A stretch of DNA of 64,000 nucleotides. Origin: Platanthera guangdongensis. Lineage: Eukaryota; Streptophyta; Magnoliopsida; Asparagales; Orchidaceae. The stretch is taken from the NCBI GenBank assembly GCA_039583875.1, contig CM077165.1, positions 64,034,757-64,098,756 on the forward strand, in the 5' to 3' direction. The notes under the pieces were generated by a model. That model was not told the DNA's origin. It saw nothing but the letters and a program-made list of their open reading frames with translations, and did no database searches. Shown piece after piece: positions 11,640 to 23,640 of the stretch (the stretch's first letter is position 1; every line of letters starts with the position of its first letter). Both the position numbers and the translations under genes were made by a program.

Positions 11640-12570
11640 GTACTGTTGGTCACGCCCGTTACCAGGGCGTGATACGTAAAATTCCAGAGAAATGACATCT
11701 TTTTGAAGAAATAGCGTGACACGCCTGTGTCACACCCATGTCACCCGAGTCACGCCCGTGACCCATGCCCGTGACCATCCAGATCGATGAAATCGCGCTC
11801 AACGATCGTCGACCCAGCTGACACGCCCGTCGACACGCCAGTGTCACCTTACACGGGGCGTGACCAAAGCCGTGACCACTCCTTTCGACGTTTTTCGCTC
11901 GATGTTCGTCGAGCCAACCCGATACGCCTAGAGTCATGCCCGTGACCTAGGGCGTGACTCTTCCACCTGGCCCGACAAACCGCCGTCGGTGACCCCCCTG
12001 AAGTCACCAACGCCATCAATCGTCGAACGACATGCCCAACGTCAAGCCCGTGACGAGGGGCGTGACCGCCACGATTTTCTCCGCAACGTCAAATCGCCAT
12101 CAAGTCACCTAAATCTACTACTCAATAGTGCCGACACGCCCACCGTCACGCCCGTGACCAGCGGCGTGACCGCCGCATTTTCGGCCGCAAAGTTAAATCT
12201 CCAGTAAAATCGGACGGCCGCCATATGTACAGTATCGACAAGCCCCCTGACACGCCCGTGTCGGAGGGCGTGTCCGATGAAAAATTTTGTCTATAAATTT
12301 CCAACTTCTGTTTGAGTTGTTGTTCCCTTTCCTTGAACCATTTTGTATAGGGTTATGCTGCCGCGATTTTCTCCGCAACGTCAAATCGCCATCAAGTCAC
12401 CGAAATCTACTGCTCAATAGTGCCGACATGCCCACCGTCACGCCCGTGACCAGGGGCGTGACCGCCGCGTTTTCGTCCGCAAAGTCAAACCTCCAGTCAA
12501 ATCGGACGGCTGCCATATGTACAGTATCGACACGCCCCCTGACACGCCCGTGTCGGAGGGCGTGTCCGAT
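11640..12570. repeat. GTCACGCCCGTGAC palindrome array in LTR C
   Basis: Copies or near copies of GTCACGCCCGTGAC start near 11648, 11748, 11932, 12041, 12145 and 12437. Related GACACGCCCGTGTC forms occur near 12249 and 12541. Much of the spacing is about 100-110 bp, as in LTR B. The array lies upstream of the TATA boxes. Confidence 0.75.
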
Positions 12571-12655
12571 GAAAAATTTTGTCTATAAATTTCCAGCTTC
12601 TGTTTGAGTTATTGTTCCCTTTCCTTGAACCATTTTGTATAGGGTTATGCTGCCG
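12072..12655. repeat. 292-bp tandem duplication covering the LTR C core promoter
   Basis: Two copies (about 12072-12363 and 12364-12655) align with a constant offset of 292 bp and only a few differences. Each carries a GTCACGCCCGTGAC palindrome, a GACACGCCCGTGTC palindrome and one TATA box (TATAAATT at 12292 and 12584). LTR C therefore has two promoter modules in series. A run of ten or more C follows near 12690. Confidence 0.85.
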
Positions 12656-13083
12656 AGATGATCCCAAATGTTATGTAAGGGATATTTCCCCCCCCCCCCC
12701 ACTCTTTAGATTTTGTTTTCGTTCTTTTGTAACCCCGGTTTTTACTTAATCAAATGCGTTCTTTTCATCTCTTTACATGATGTTGGAATGAATCTAAGCA
12801 ACAAAACCTTATACAATCTTATTGTTTTTATCTTGTTTTGCTTTTGTTTTTGTTCTTTTAAAATGGGTGTGTGGGTGTATGAGATTAGTTCTTTTTATGC
12901 TTTTATACTTCGCTATTTTTAGTTAGTTTTGTTTAAACTTAGTTCTTTATAGCCTTTAATGCATTCCTATAAACCTGTAAAAGCGTTTTCAAAGTGGTTT
13001 TGATTTTCACTAACTAAGATTTTCCTTTTTAGGTAGCAAAACTTTTCATCCTTTTTACTTTATTTTCACTTTTAATCACTTTT

Positions 13084-13810
13084 GCGGAGATATAGGAACG
13101 TATATATAGTCGTTTTAATTTTTCAAACACTTCATTTTTGCTTTTATTTTCTAAAACGTTTTGCCCGTTTAAATTTTATTTCTCCTTTTTACGCATTTCT
13201 ATCGCATTCAATCGGTAGAAATGTATTCATTTCAATTTTTCGAGTACTTGCACTTTTCGTTTATTTGCAAAAACCTTTGCTCCTATTAATTTTATTTTCA
13301 CGTTTTATTCATTTCTACCGCATTTTAGCGTAGAAATGTAGTCGTTTTAATTTTTCAGTCACTTAGTTTTTCTTAATTTTGTACATGTGTGTGCGTTTAT
13401 GAGATAGTTTTTATAACTTTATTTCAATTCATGTTGAGTGTGTGCGTGTGTTGTTTTTATTTTTCCGCCTACTCACTTGAGTTAAATGGCTGGATTATAT
13501 TCAGTAGAGTGTGTTTACTTTCTGTAGAGTGGGTGTGTTTTAATTTTATGTCGAGTGCGTGAGTGTTAGCTTTTATTTTCCGCCTACTCGCTAGGAGTTA
13601 AATGACTGGATTTTATTTACTGCCTACTCACTAGGAGTTAAATGGCCGGTTTGTATTGTAATAGTTGGAATGGACTTGTAAATGCATTTATTTTCTCCTA
13701 CTCATTTGAGTAGGACTCGCTTTATTTTATCCTGCCCACTCATTTGAGCCGGGACTTACAATTTTCCTTCTTTCATTTCAGTCCTACTCGTTTGAGTAGG
13801 ACTTGCAATT
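13084..13810. repeat. Degenerate repeats and CCTACTC hairpins in LTR C
   Basis: Two related units of about 125 bp start near 13084 and 13212, with a partial third near 13331. Each contains a 'GTAGAAATGTA..TCGTTTTAATTTTTC' type block. From 13460 to 13810, units built on CCTACTC follow. The earlier ones read CCTACTCACTTGAGTTAAATGG. Two late ones are perfect hairpins, CCTACTCATTTGAGTAGG (about 13697) and CCTACTCGTTTGAGTAGG (about 13783). This is a second palindrome type in the same LTR. Confidence 0.65.
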
Positions 13811-14819
13811 TACTGTTTTCCATTTACTGCTTTCACTTTCCTGCTTTATTTTACTGCTTTAATTTTATTGCTTTTAATCGCTGCCGTCCCCATTCCGATG
13901 AGTGGCTAACGTTCTTAGCCCTCTGTATCGAAGAGCTTTGGGACAAATAAAATTGCTTTAAATAATTAAAGGTCTCATTTTTCTAATTAATTAAAAATCA
14001 CTTTAGGTTTGTCGTGGGTTTACGATGCGTAGGACCACATAATCGATGTGTGGGCCCTATTTTCGTAGTCCATATGCTAGCTAGCCGAGAGGCCGTGCAT
14101 ATGGACTGATCACCCCTTGGTAAATGGAGTTCGCACTAACCTGCGAGAGAGGAGGTGCGCCAACTCTATCGGATTGTGTTCCCCACCCAATAGCGGGGTT
14201 CTTAGCGTAATGCGGGCATTAAGAGGAATCCTTCGTCGGACGAGAGCCCGGTCGAATAGTCTTAATGTTCAGGTGAGCGATAGTCCTAGAGATAGGTGAG
14301 CTCATTTTAGTGGGGCCTCCACGGCCAAGTCTCCGCCCTAATTAGTTAGAAACTTAGGATCTCTTTTTATTAAAAGTCTATTTTAGTTCGAAGTTTATAC
14401 GGTTCCATCAAGCTAAGCTCTTCATCGGCTCCACCCTTTATTATGCTTTTATTTTCTGCCTTTTGTTTATATAAATAATATCCCGAAAAGATAAAATTAT
14501 CGGTAAAATAATAGTCCCCTCTAGGGAAGAGTAGAAATAAACGAACCGACCCCGAGAACAATACGACCTCGATATTCCACCCGGAATATCCTGTACTACT
14601 CACGATAGGTGCACTTGCCTCCTTTCGTTAAAACTCGATCTAACCCGTTTTTTATCCAAATAAATAAAATACGAGCGCCCCGTTTTCTTAAATAAAAATC
14701 ACAATATGCTTTTCTACTTAAATAAAATCGCCCAGGGTGCCGCGCTTCGTAAATCTTTTTGGAGTTTTAACCCGCATTAAGTTTTCGGACTTGATGCGAG
14801 AAAATAATCAATCAGTGGG

Positions 14820-15560
14820 TGCATATAAGGCTGTCTATTCTGCCTCTGTCTGTGCTTACTCTCATGTTGGTGGGGAGCATATCCTCTATCTCTTCCCTGA
14901 CCTCTAGGGACCTCGACCTATCCCCGACAATACTGGTCCACCATCCTCTAATCTAACTCCAACACAGTAGAGTGAGTTGTTATATTATGGAAGGTGGACT
15001 TAGAGATCATGATGAAGACATGTCTCAAGTCACCTCGTAAGCCTCATAAAAGTGAACAGCTCTATCTCTGTCTGTGGCTGCTAGGATCCCAGCAAAATCT
15101 GTCAGTTGGTTAAACATTTTCTTGTAGTCTTGTATCATCTAGTCCCCCTGACGAATGTGCAGGAACATCTCCTGTAGTGACGCTCGGTCGGCAACGGAGA
15201 TGAAGTGCCCCAGGAATGCCTCTTAAAACTCCCCCGATAGGATAGTGCTCAACGGTCGTCCTCTGAGTGTCGTGCGGTTGGCCACTCTCCACCAGTCTCT
15301 AGCATATCCCTCTAACAAGGTCACCACTAGTGACATTGCAACTACAGTCGGGCACATCATTCCTACCTACAGCTCCTCTACGAGCTCAACCCACTATTCT
15401 GTCTGTATGACAGTCTCCATGCCTCTGAAGGTGGTTGGCGTAATCCCTCGAAAGGTCATCAGTAGGTCAGTGGGTACCACCAACTATAGTGTCGGTTGTG
15501 CTAAAATTGTCCGGAAGGTCGCCAGGATAGCTGTCAATGTTTGCCCAAGTTGGTGACATG
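14820..15560 (-). pseudogene. gag: Element K gag fragment, capsid part (right of solo LTR C)
   Basis: On the minus strand this reads as a Ty3/Gypsy capsid: 'FRGITPTTFRG', then 'LLEGYARDWWRVANR', then a 'F-stop-EAFLGHFIS' stretch, 'SLQEMFLHIRQGD' and 'QDYKKMFNQLTDFAG'. This is the usual order of plant Gypsy gag cores. At least four in-frame stops are present. After a basic Arg/Gln-rich stretch the frame runs into the left edge of LTR C and resumes at 11449. The right limit is near 15560, where plus-strand Copia sequence begins. Confidence 0.65.
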
Positions 15561-15569
15561 CAAAGGAGA

Positions 15570-17400
15570 GGTTAGTGGCTCTCAAAGCTGAGAGCTCTAA
15601 GAAGAACATGGAGAAAATTCTCTTTTATCTAAGAAGGCCAGCTGACTCAGAGAGTTTTGAGTCCAACATATTTGGCAGTAATATGTCTTATGGGGAAATT
15701 GATGCCTTCTCAAGGCAATTCAAGAAAATGATGAAGAGAAACCAATGGCAGAGCAAACTTCCTCCTCTTCAAATAATAAGGACAACAGCAGACCTGGAAA
15801 GAAGTACTCCAAAGAACACATATATGAAACTAAACCTAGTAAACATTTTTTTCTAATGTTATATGTTATTGCTGCAGTAAGCCTCGGCATGTCGTTGATG
15901 ACTGCCCAATCAAGCAAAAGGTACAGGTGAGAAGAAGCACCATCACAATAAGGTAAAAAAACCTGAAATTAATTTCCTTGCCAAGAAGGAGAAGAGCTGG
16001 AGTCAATCTGACTCAACATCTTCAGATTCTAAAGAAGAAGATGAGGCCTCTATAGGACGTTTTGTTGCTGATGTAGATGATGATGATTATCCTGCTGCAA
16101 GGATGGGCATCAAGGCCCCTCTATCACATTCAGACAGTGATAATGAGGAGGATGAAGAAGTCAATGGCTGTTGTGGATTGAAGGACATAACTGAAGGAGA
16201 AAACAACCAGAGCAATTCTAATCCTGTTGAGGTATTAATACATTCTATCTCCTCCTGTAAATCTGATTCTAAATATGAGACTAGTTTAGATTCTAATGGA
16301 CGTTCACCTTGTGGTAATGGTGGCTCAGAATCTGAGAGAGTTGTCAATCAACTGATTAATAATTATGATTTAATCTTTGATTCTCTAAAGCAGAGCAAGC
16401 TGCGTGTCAAAAGGAAAGCTAAGGAGATTGATTCGCTATGAAAAGATAAGTCTTTATATGTTGAGTCTGCTTCACAGTTAAATCAACTAAGCAAGGAAAT
16501 ATCGAAACTTAAAGTAATCACTATGATCCAAATCACAACCATAAGTAAGAAGAAAATGTTAATCAAAGATCTAGAAGAAAAGCTCCTCAAAGAGAGGATG
16601 CTACTGGCTCAATACTCTAAACCAAAATCTATTTTGCCACTTATTGACACCTACATCTCCCAAAAGAGTAATATGGGGTTGTGGTTCAATAAGAGGAATG
16701 CCGAAAGAAGGAATGAGAGTAAGGGAAATGCTCCAATAAAGCCCATGATTTCTTTTGTGAAGTTATTATTGCCATCGAACAAGTATGACCAAGATAGCAT
16801 GAATGATCATTTATTGAATGATAGATCCAATAGCATGACAAAAAATGCCCACAGTTATAGTGTAAGAAAGGGGATGGGCTTGAGTGCCTTAAAGGCCCCA
16901 TAGGCGAAAATTCATATGACCGATCCAGGACCATTTGTGTTTGGTGCCTCAGCGCTCTCACTCAAGGTAATGGAAGTTGCTTCCTCCAAGTACCTTCCCG
17001 CAAAACATATGCTTGTTTCCAAGCCTATATATTACTCTCACAGGGCAATATCTGATGTTATAACCTTATGCTTAGCCTCCAAACTGAGACTTGCTGATAT
17101 CATTCAGATAATGACTGCTAAGACAAACTATAGATATGCAAAATGCCAAGTAATTCTGACAGGAACTTGAGGAATGTTTATATCATCTTTAATGAACAAA
17201 AAGGTGAATCCTCTACTTCTAAATCTGTTTAGAAAATAAGATACAATATTCAAGAGTGTTGGTGCTGTTGCAGAGTGGAACACTTGTCAAACAGTATTGG
17301 CACAACCCCAATGTGCCAAATGCAAAGAGAGTCATTCCTACAATACAAAATTAAAAAAAAACTACATCTTATGCTGCTAACAAGTACGTAGGACCCAAGA
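15570..17400 (+). pseudogene. gag: Element L (SIRE-like Copia) gag C-terminal half, broken
   Basis: The left edge starts inside gag. Residues 'EIDAFSRQFKKMMKRNQW' (15700-15760) match the gag of element M ('DFAAFTRHFQKFLKKKQW'). A CCHC knuckle at 15863-15904 reads 'CYCCSKPRHVVDDC', with the conserved Gly changed to Arg. Acidic, serine-rich text follows (16103-16441), then a coiled-coil-like stretch ending before a second knuckle area near 17260-17340. Three frames must be combined, with several stops. No LTR or primer site precedes it. Confidence 0.75.
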
Positions 17401-19080
17401 CATATTGGGTACTTAAGGATAAGTGAATTATATTTTGCATGTTAGTTCAAGTACCCTAATAAATTAAATATATTACTTGGAATATGGTTGTTCCAGACAC
17501 ATGCATGGAATAAGGATCTTATTAAATGACTATTCGCCTATAAAGAATGGACAAAAGGTCATCTTTGGTTGCTCTCACAGGGGTAACAACAGATGGCATG
17601 GTATGATTACCAATTGTATAGTTCAATAACAATGATAGCTTATGTGGAAGGGTTGCAGCACAAACTTGTAATCATAAGTCAACTATGTTACTTGGCCTAT
17701 GTTATTGAATTTCACAATGATAAGTGATTGATCAAAAAGTTAGTTGACTTAGGGGACATTCTCTCGGGCACTAGGAGTGGGAATGCATATTGCTAAGATT
17801 TTATTTGCAATAGTTCTTTACCACCAGTGTGTCTTGTAGCTAATGAGAAAGAGTCTCTTTGTGTTCACTGGCACAAGAGACTTGCCCACATTAACTATAA
17901 GATAATGAACAAACTATTTTCTGAAAATCTAATTAGAAATAATACAAATTTGAAATATGTCAAAATTTCCCCCTATCATGCATGCCAAATAGGCAAGAAA
18001 CAAGGGCCAAATTCAAGAGTATTGGCTCCAAAGACACTAAAAGATGTCTTTATCTGTTGAATATGGACTTATTTGGTCCTTTGCCCATTTAGAACCTGGG
18101 TGAGAAGTTGTATACCCTATTGATTGTTGATGATCACTTAAGGTATGGATGGGTATTCTATCTTAAGAAGAAGTCAAATAACCTATGTATCTTTATGAAC
18201 AATGTCAAGTCAATTTTGAATGAGTTATAATGTACTGCGGGCAAAACATGAACTTACCATTGTACATATTTTCAATCTGGGGCCACGACAAAGTTCTGTC
18301 AAGATTTTGGTATCACCTAAAAAATTTCCTCTCCAATAACTCCCCAACAAAATGGAGGGGCTGAGAGAAGAAATAGGACCTTGACAGAAGTTGATAGAAC
18401 ACTGCTTAGTGACTCCTCACTCCTAGAATATTTCTGTGTTGAGGTAGTAAATACTACTTGTTATGTTCTAAATAGAGCCTGCATTAACAAGGCCTAAGGT
18501 ATAACCCCCTATGAAATTATGAAGGGAAACAACAAATAATTTCATATTTTAGAATATTTGGTTGCAAGTGCTATATTTAAAATAATAGTAAAGCTCAACT
18601 TACTAAATAAGCTGAAAATTGCAATATAGGTGTTCTGGTTGGATATAGCTCACATAGTAAAGCCTATAGGATATTCAACAAGAAAGCCCATGTAGTTGAA
18701 GAATCTATGCATGTTATCTTTTATGAGACTAGTGTGCTTTATAAGGGGTGGTCCAGCAATCATATTCTTACAGGTACTGATTAGAACATGCAAGAGCTAG
18801 GCATTCAAGACACACCTAGATCTTGCAGGGTTACTTCTAAAATTTGAGCACTCAATGAGGAAGCAAATCCAGCTGAAGGTGATCAGATTATTGAAGAAGT
18901 AGAGGTTGTAGAAGAAATCCAGCAAGGAGCTAACAGATTGCCTGCTACAACCAGGCTTCTGAGAGATTACCCAAGGAATCTCATTATTGGGAATGAAAAT
19001 CAGGGTGTGACCACAAGAAACATGGTTCATAACGAGGCCTTATTACTGAGCTTCCTGTCATAGTGGAATATAAGAGGTTT
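17401..19080 (+). pseudogene. Element L protease-integrase and linker to RT, broken
   Basis: A PR remnant lies around 17460-17720. A GAG-pre-integrase/zinc region is open at 17827-18060 ('HWHKRLAHINYKIMNKLF'; 'CQIGKKQGPN'). The integrase core is scattered to about 18560: 'LFGPLPI', then a 'NNTPQQNGGAERRNRTL'-like stretch at 18340-18390 that needs a frame change. The linker to RT ends abruptly at 19080, where a minus-strand LTR beginning TGAAAG is inserted. Comparison with element M shows that RT and RNase H should follow, and they are not seen downstream. Confidence 0.7.
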
Positions 19081-20853
19081 TGAAAGTCTTTAATTTCAAG
19101 AGTACCTAAACACCTACAGGGGGTGAATAAGTTTTTAGTCTGTTTACTATTTCTTTTTTACTTTCCTGATTTAATGTGTTGCGAGTTATAATATATGGTT
19201 AGCTTTCAAGAACACAACCAACACAGAAATATTTTATAGTGGTTCCCCAGATTAGGGGTACATCCACTATCCCTACCACCTTTCTAATAGATTGTTAGAC
19301 AAGGCCAACTTCTCCAAACTTGGCACAAAGAGCTTACAACACAAATCCATCAGGATTTCTCAGACTCCTCCAAGTTCTACACTCAGTTCCAAGGCCCTAC
19401 AATCAGAGAAATTTTCTCCTACCACTTAGGCATATAGGACCTACCTCAGACTTTAACTCAAAGTACTACACTCAGGCATGGAGGATAACCCAACACTCAG
19501 ATCCACACAGGATCCTACAGCTCAGATTCCTAACTAGAGTCTTACAACTCAGGCACAAAGGCCCTACAGCTCAGATCTATAGAAAGATCCTACCTCAGCT
19601 TGTATAGATCACGATTACACTCAGATGAGTACTGACCTATAATTGAAAGGTCGGTTGGTGTTGATGAATGGCAGCAAAGAAATAATCTCTGAGTTTGCCT
19701 TTTCCTGAACTGAAATCATTCAGTCCTATCTTCTTCACAGCTCTAAGAATGGATCTTCAAGATTAGTTCTGCTTGAGCTATGAAGTCACTACAGCTAGGG
19801 CTTGTTTTGTTCCTAATTCTACCTCAGTGAGAAGGCTCTCAGAACTTGTTGTTGAAGTTTTGTAGGTCAATAGCCTACTTTCTTGAACTTTCAGATCAAC
19901 AGAATGAACAACTTCAAGCTCCAAAAATAGGTCGACATGAAGAAGATGAAGCTCTGTATTTTCAGAGATAAATATCTACAAGTTAATTTCCTCTCCCTTT
20001 GAATATTGCTTTTGTATTCAGTCGTCCAACGGCTCTTTGGGAAGCGGGACCACCTAGAGTTGGTAGCTGCAACTTCTCTTTTGCATTAATTACTGTACAA
20101 CAGGCAAGCGGCGCCATATGTCGTCTTCTGTTCTGTTCCCTCAACTTTTGAATTTTTGTGGATGTCATCATGACTCAGCACCTGTGGACTTGGCTAATTT
20201 CAGACAATTCTGCATAGGTGTTGAGTGAGGGCTTGTCACTCAATGCCAAAACACTTAGGGAGAACTCTGCACCACCATGCATTGAGTGATCATTAATGAC
20301 TCAGTGGTCTAACTAACTAGGCATTGAGTGAGCCTTCAGCACTCAACTCATCCAGACTTAGTCGATTTTCTCTATATTAGGGCATTGAGTGAGTTGTCTT
20401 CACTCAATGCTTTTTTACCTTTACCTTTTTTAATGAATAGGCGTTGAGTGAACTGCCTTCACTCAACACTTTTGTCCTTAGGCAGATTCTCTATTGAAAA
20501 GGCGTTGACAGAGTTGTTTTCACTCAACGCATCTGTCTTTTGACAGATTTCCAAGTCAACCAACCCTATGGCTCTGACTGAACTATGTTCTGTCAATGTT
20601 TTTCCTTCAGGGCATTGAGTTAACTCCCTTCACTCAATGCTTCTGGACTTAGACAAAATTATTGTTAGCTTTACTCTAGAATTGACTGCTTGAGCTTTAT
20701 TCAATTCTTATAGATATAGGCGTTGAGTGAACTGCCTTCACTCAATGCTTCTGGACTTAACTAGATTTCTGCTTTGGTAATGTTGAGGCTTGGAATGCCT
20801 AGGCTTTACTCAGCGCTTAAAGCCATCTGGCATTGAGTGAACTGCCTTCACTC
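19081..20853 (-). repeat. LTR D1 of a minus-strand SIRE-type Copia, right end missing
   Basis: In plus orientation it starts TGAAAGTCTTTAATTTCAAG, the reverse complement of the end of a SIRE-type LTR (compare LTR M ending ...TATCTTTCA). It contains the 'AGTGGTTCCCCAGATTAGGGGTACATCCACTATCCC' type block also found in M and D3, then short repeats built on CCTACAACTCAGGCACAAAGG (19320-19600), then a hairpin array from 20218. It stops at 20853, where element E starts with TGTTAAAA. The rest of the LTR, which should end CCCAACA, is absent. It cuts element L. Confidence 0.75.
20218..20853. repeat. GGCRTTGAGTGA hairpin array in LTR D1
   Basis: About nine inverted repeats have arms GGCRTTGAGTGA and TCACTCAAYGC around a loop of about 8 bases. 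They start near 20218, 20277, 20319, 20382, 20440, 20500, 20610, 20717 and 20829. The last three gaps are 107-112 bp and earlier ones are about half that. Between hairpins a second block, CTGGACTTAGNCAGATTT, recurs. Confidence 0.8.
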
Positions 20854-22591
20854 TGTTAAAATTTCACAAGTCAACAAATTGGTAGTTCTGGTATCAAGCA
20901 AACACTTCCAAAACTATCAAGCTAATCACTTGATTCTGCGGAAATGAGAAATAGGCGCAGGAACACTCCAACCATAAACTGAGCTATGCATCAGAGACAA
21001 TGAAGAGCAAACACAGATTTTGCATTAATCCATTATCAACTTTACAAGGCAAGGTATACAGAGCGAGACATGATTTCGCCAAGTACAATGAGAAGACAAA
21101 CAAACAAGAGCAAACTTCAAGCCGGGCGAACTACCTCTAAGACCGCTAAGTCCGCAGAGACCGCCGAGACCACCAAGCCGCTACTGCAACTCTGATTTTA
21201 TGGAGTCCGCACAAACCGCACGAACAACTAGTTATTCTGCTGACGTCTGCTCTACAATCCGCCACCAAATTGAATGAACAGACCACCAAGTCCTCCTTGA
21301 CAGGGGACCTGGTTATTGAACTTGGATCAATTTGAGGAGAGAAACTGGTTGGCCTCCACCTGCGACATGATGCAACTATTGATTGTAAACCGCAAGCTTC
21401 ACTGCTTCCTGACCATGATTAGAATAAGACTCCCGGCTTCACGGTGCTAGCCGTACAACCTGCAAAGAGCAACCAGTTAAATCTCAAACCGCAGGACTTG
21501 GAAAACCGAGTCCGCAATAATTGATCTGCACTCAAATTACTATTCACTCTGTTACTGTAGATGTGCAGGAGGGTCTATCTATAGGCGGAGTGAGTAGTGT
21601 GGTCATCGCCCTGGTGAATAGAGTCACCACCCCTGCTCACGGCTAGCAAACACCAGTCTACTGAGTCTGCAAGGACTTAGTCGGACTTCAAACAACCCAT
21701 CAGGCACCAAGTCAAGGTCAGTCCACCACCAGGAGGACACCACGCCAGTCCACACACATGCAACACGCAGACACAACAACATCTCATTCACTGCGTCAGT
21801 CCGCATGCTACATGCGGACACGGCAAAAGCCCGCACATCCCGGAAGCACACCACCAGACAGCCACACTGCATAGCATACGGATACAGCCACAGCCTATGC
21901 TACATAAGTCTGCTTGCCATACGCGGATATGGAGACAGTGTGCACAGCTCGAGAACAACACCTCAGCACCCCGCAAGAGTCCACAACCAAAAAGCAGACC
22001 GCTCGGTCAACAACGGACTCTGCGGACTCTGTGAACACCGTGAACTTGTCACAGATTGTGACCAAGTCTAGCACCCACCAAACAACTCGTGCAAGCTTGG
22101 CGGACACGAAACCCAGACCGCCAACTCCATGGACAGTCCATCACCATAAATGTGGCTAGCACCCACCGCATCACCGGAGAGCTCGGCAAGGACCAATGTC
22201 GATCTCCAAAACCAGTCCACCAAAACAGACTTTGTGGACTCTAACTGAGACTGCCACATCTCCGCAGATTTAACCTCCAAACCGCCCGGCTACTATAAGA
22301 GAAAGATTTGAAGAACTGTAGTCTGAGCTAAGCTCTGCTATCAGTCCACTACAGACAGACCGCTCATGCCGCTCCACAAGACGCCGAAGCCGCCAAGTCT
22401 ACTCTGGCCGCAGACCACCCAGGACGCAACAACTGTCCGCCCAGGCTAATCCACTAGACACCCAAGCCGCCAAGTTTCTCCTAGCCACTGAACACCCAGG
22501 CCGCAACATCAGTCTGCCCATGCCGCGGACTAAGACCACCCAGACTGCGTGGTTTTCTCCATCACTCACTTTCACTTCATAATTTTCAACA
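20854..22591 (-). repeat. Element E 3' LTR
   Basis: In plus orientation it begins TGTTAAAATTTCAC and ends ATTTTCAACA, about 1.74 kb. The reversed purine tract CTGCCCCTTGAAGTG follows at once (22592-22606). The LTR is GC-rich and full of CCGC/GCGG motifs such as GACCGCC, CCGCAAG and AGACCGCTC; read in element orientation this is a GCGGTCTG/GGCGGCTTGG-like theme. Open frames inside it on both strands look like by-products of this composition. Confidence 0.7.
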
Positions 22592-22603
22592 CTGCCCCTT
22601 GAA

Positions 22604-23640
22604 GTGAGACGTGGTGATCAAGCCCAGCAATCCTCGTAACCGACTAAACGGCACCTTCGGCAATAGCTTCATGAAAATGTCCACAACATTATCCTCACTC
22701 CGCACATCTAGCACCATCAGAGATCCCTCCAACACCTTCTCCCGTATGAAGTGGTGCTCAATCTCGATGTGCTTGGTCTGAGCGTGACAAACTGGATTAT
22801 TTACCAGTTTCAGGGCACTCTCATTGTCACCACTCAGCAGAGTAGGACGACACACTTCTTCATAGACATCCTCTACTAGTCTTCTAAGCCAGATGGCTTC
22901 CCGAGCTACCAAGGCCGAGGCCTTGTATTGTGCTTTTGTAGTAGAGACGGACACCGAGTCTTGCTTCTTGCTGCACCAAGAAATACTCCCTGATCCATAA
23001 GTGAAGACGTAACCGGATGTTGACTTTCGATCATCTGAATCTCCCTTGTAATCAACATCTGAGTACCCTTGAAGAACAAACATCGTGCCTCTCCTATACA
23101 GGAGACCCATATAAGAAGTAGCCTTCATATACTTCAAGATATTCCTAGCCGTCATCAGTTGAGGCTTCCTGGGTTCCGCCATATACCGACTTACTCGGCC
23201 AACTGCATAATCAATGTCTGGCCTTATAATCGCCATGTAATTAAGACTCCCAACTAGAGCCTGAAATACCAAAGGATCCGGAAGAATCCTCCCCTCATCC
23301 AGCCAAAGTTTGATGCCAGAATCAAATGCAGTAGAGCTACTCTTCCCCTCCTACATGCTGAATCGCAGAATGATCCGTTCCGTATAGCCCTTCCGGGATA
23401 CGGGTATTCCGCTCTCCTTCTTGAGCTTGTAGACCCACTTACATGTAACAGGAGTGATGCCATTCATCATGGGCACCAAGTCCCAAGTTTCATTCTTCCC
23501 GAGGGCAGCCATCTCTGCATCTATGGAATCGACCTAGTCCTTTACTCCAGCGGCTTCTTCAAACTTTGAAGGCTCCTGTTCATCCAAGGGGACTAAAGAG
23601 AAACAAGTAACGAAGCTCACCGTGTTTCCTTCTCAATACC
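22604..23640 (-). pseudogene. Element E reverse transcriptase remnant and RNase H
   Basis: Minus-strand reading starts at 'NETWDLVPM' and 'CKWVYKLKKES' (23430-23520), the N-terminal RT. It then jumps within a few codons to 'DSGIKLWLDEGRILPDPLVFQALVGSLNYM' type text, which belongs after the catalytic core. The whole palm including YVDD is therefore absent. RNase H follows in a good frame of 228 codons (22586-23272): 'GYSDVDYKGDSDDRKSTSG', 'SISWCSKKQDSVSVSTTKAQ', 'GDNESALKL', 'TKHIEIEHHFIREKV'. The same deletion is present in the duplicate at 26140-26523. Confidence 0.8.

Larger units (their letters stand above)
11455..14814. repeat. Solo LTR C (3.36 kb, Gypsy) with target duplication GTGGG
   Basis: It begins TGATGAG and ends AATCAATCA. 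The flanks carry a perfect 5-bp target duplication, GTGGG at 11450-11454 and 14815-14819. No internal retrotransposon genes are present, so it is a solo LTR left by recombination. Judged by its relationship to LTRs A and B it reads on the plus strand: a pyrimidine-rich stretch ending TTTTTCAG (11597-11604), CACGCCCGTG palindromes, TATA boxes, AT-rich repeats, CCTACTC hairpins, then the downstream module shared with A and B (14130-14620). Removing the LTR and one GTGGG restores a continuous minus-strand gag frame, which independently supports both boundaries. Confidence 0.85.

Noticed and set aside
9643..12607. Open frames of 60-112 codons over the CACGCCCGTG arrays
   Set aside because: They follow the GC-rich palindromes in all frames and have no homology; they are composition artefacts inside LTRs B and C.
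21624..22280. Cys/Trp-rich open frames on both strands
   Set aside because: Located inside LTR E; they reflect its CCGC-rich composition and have no recognisable domain.
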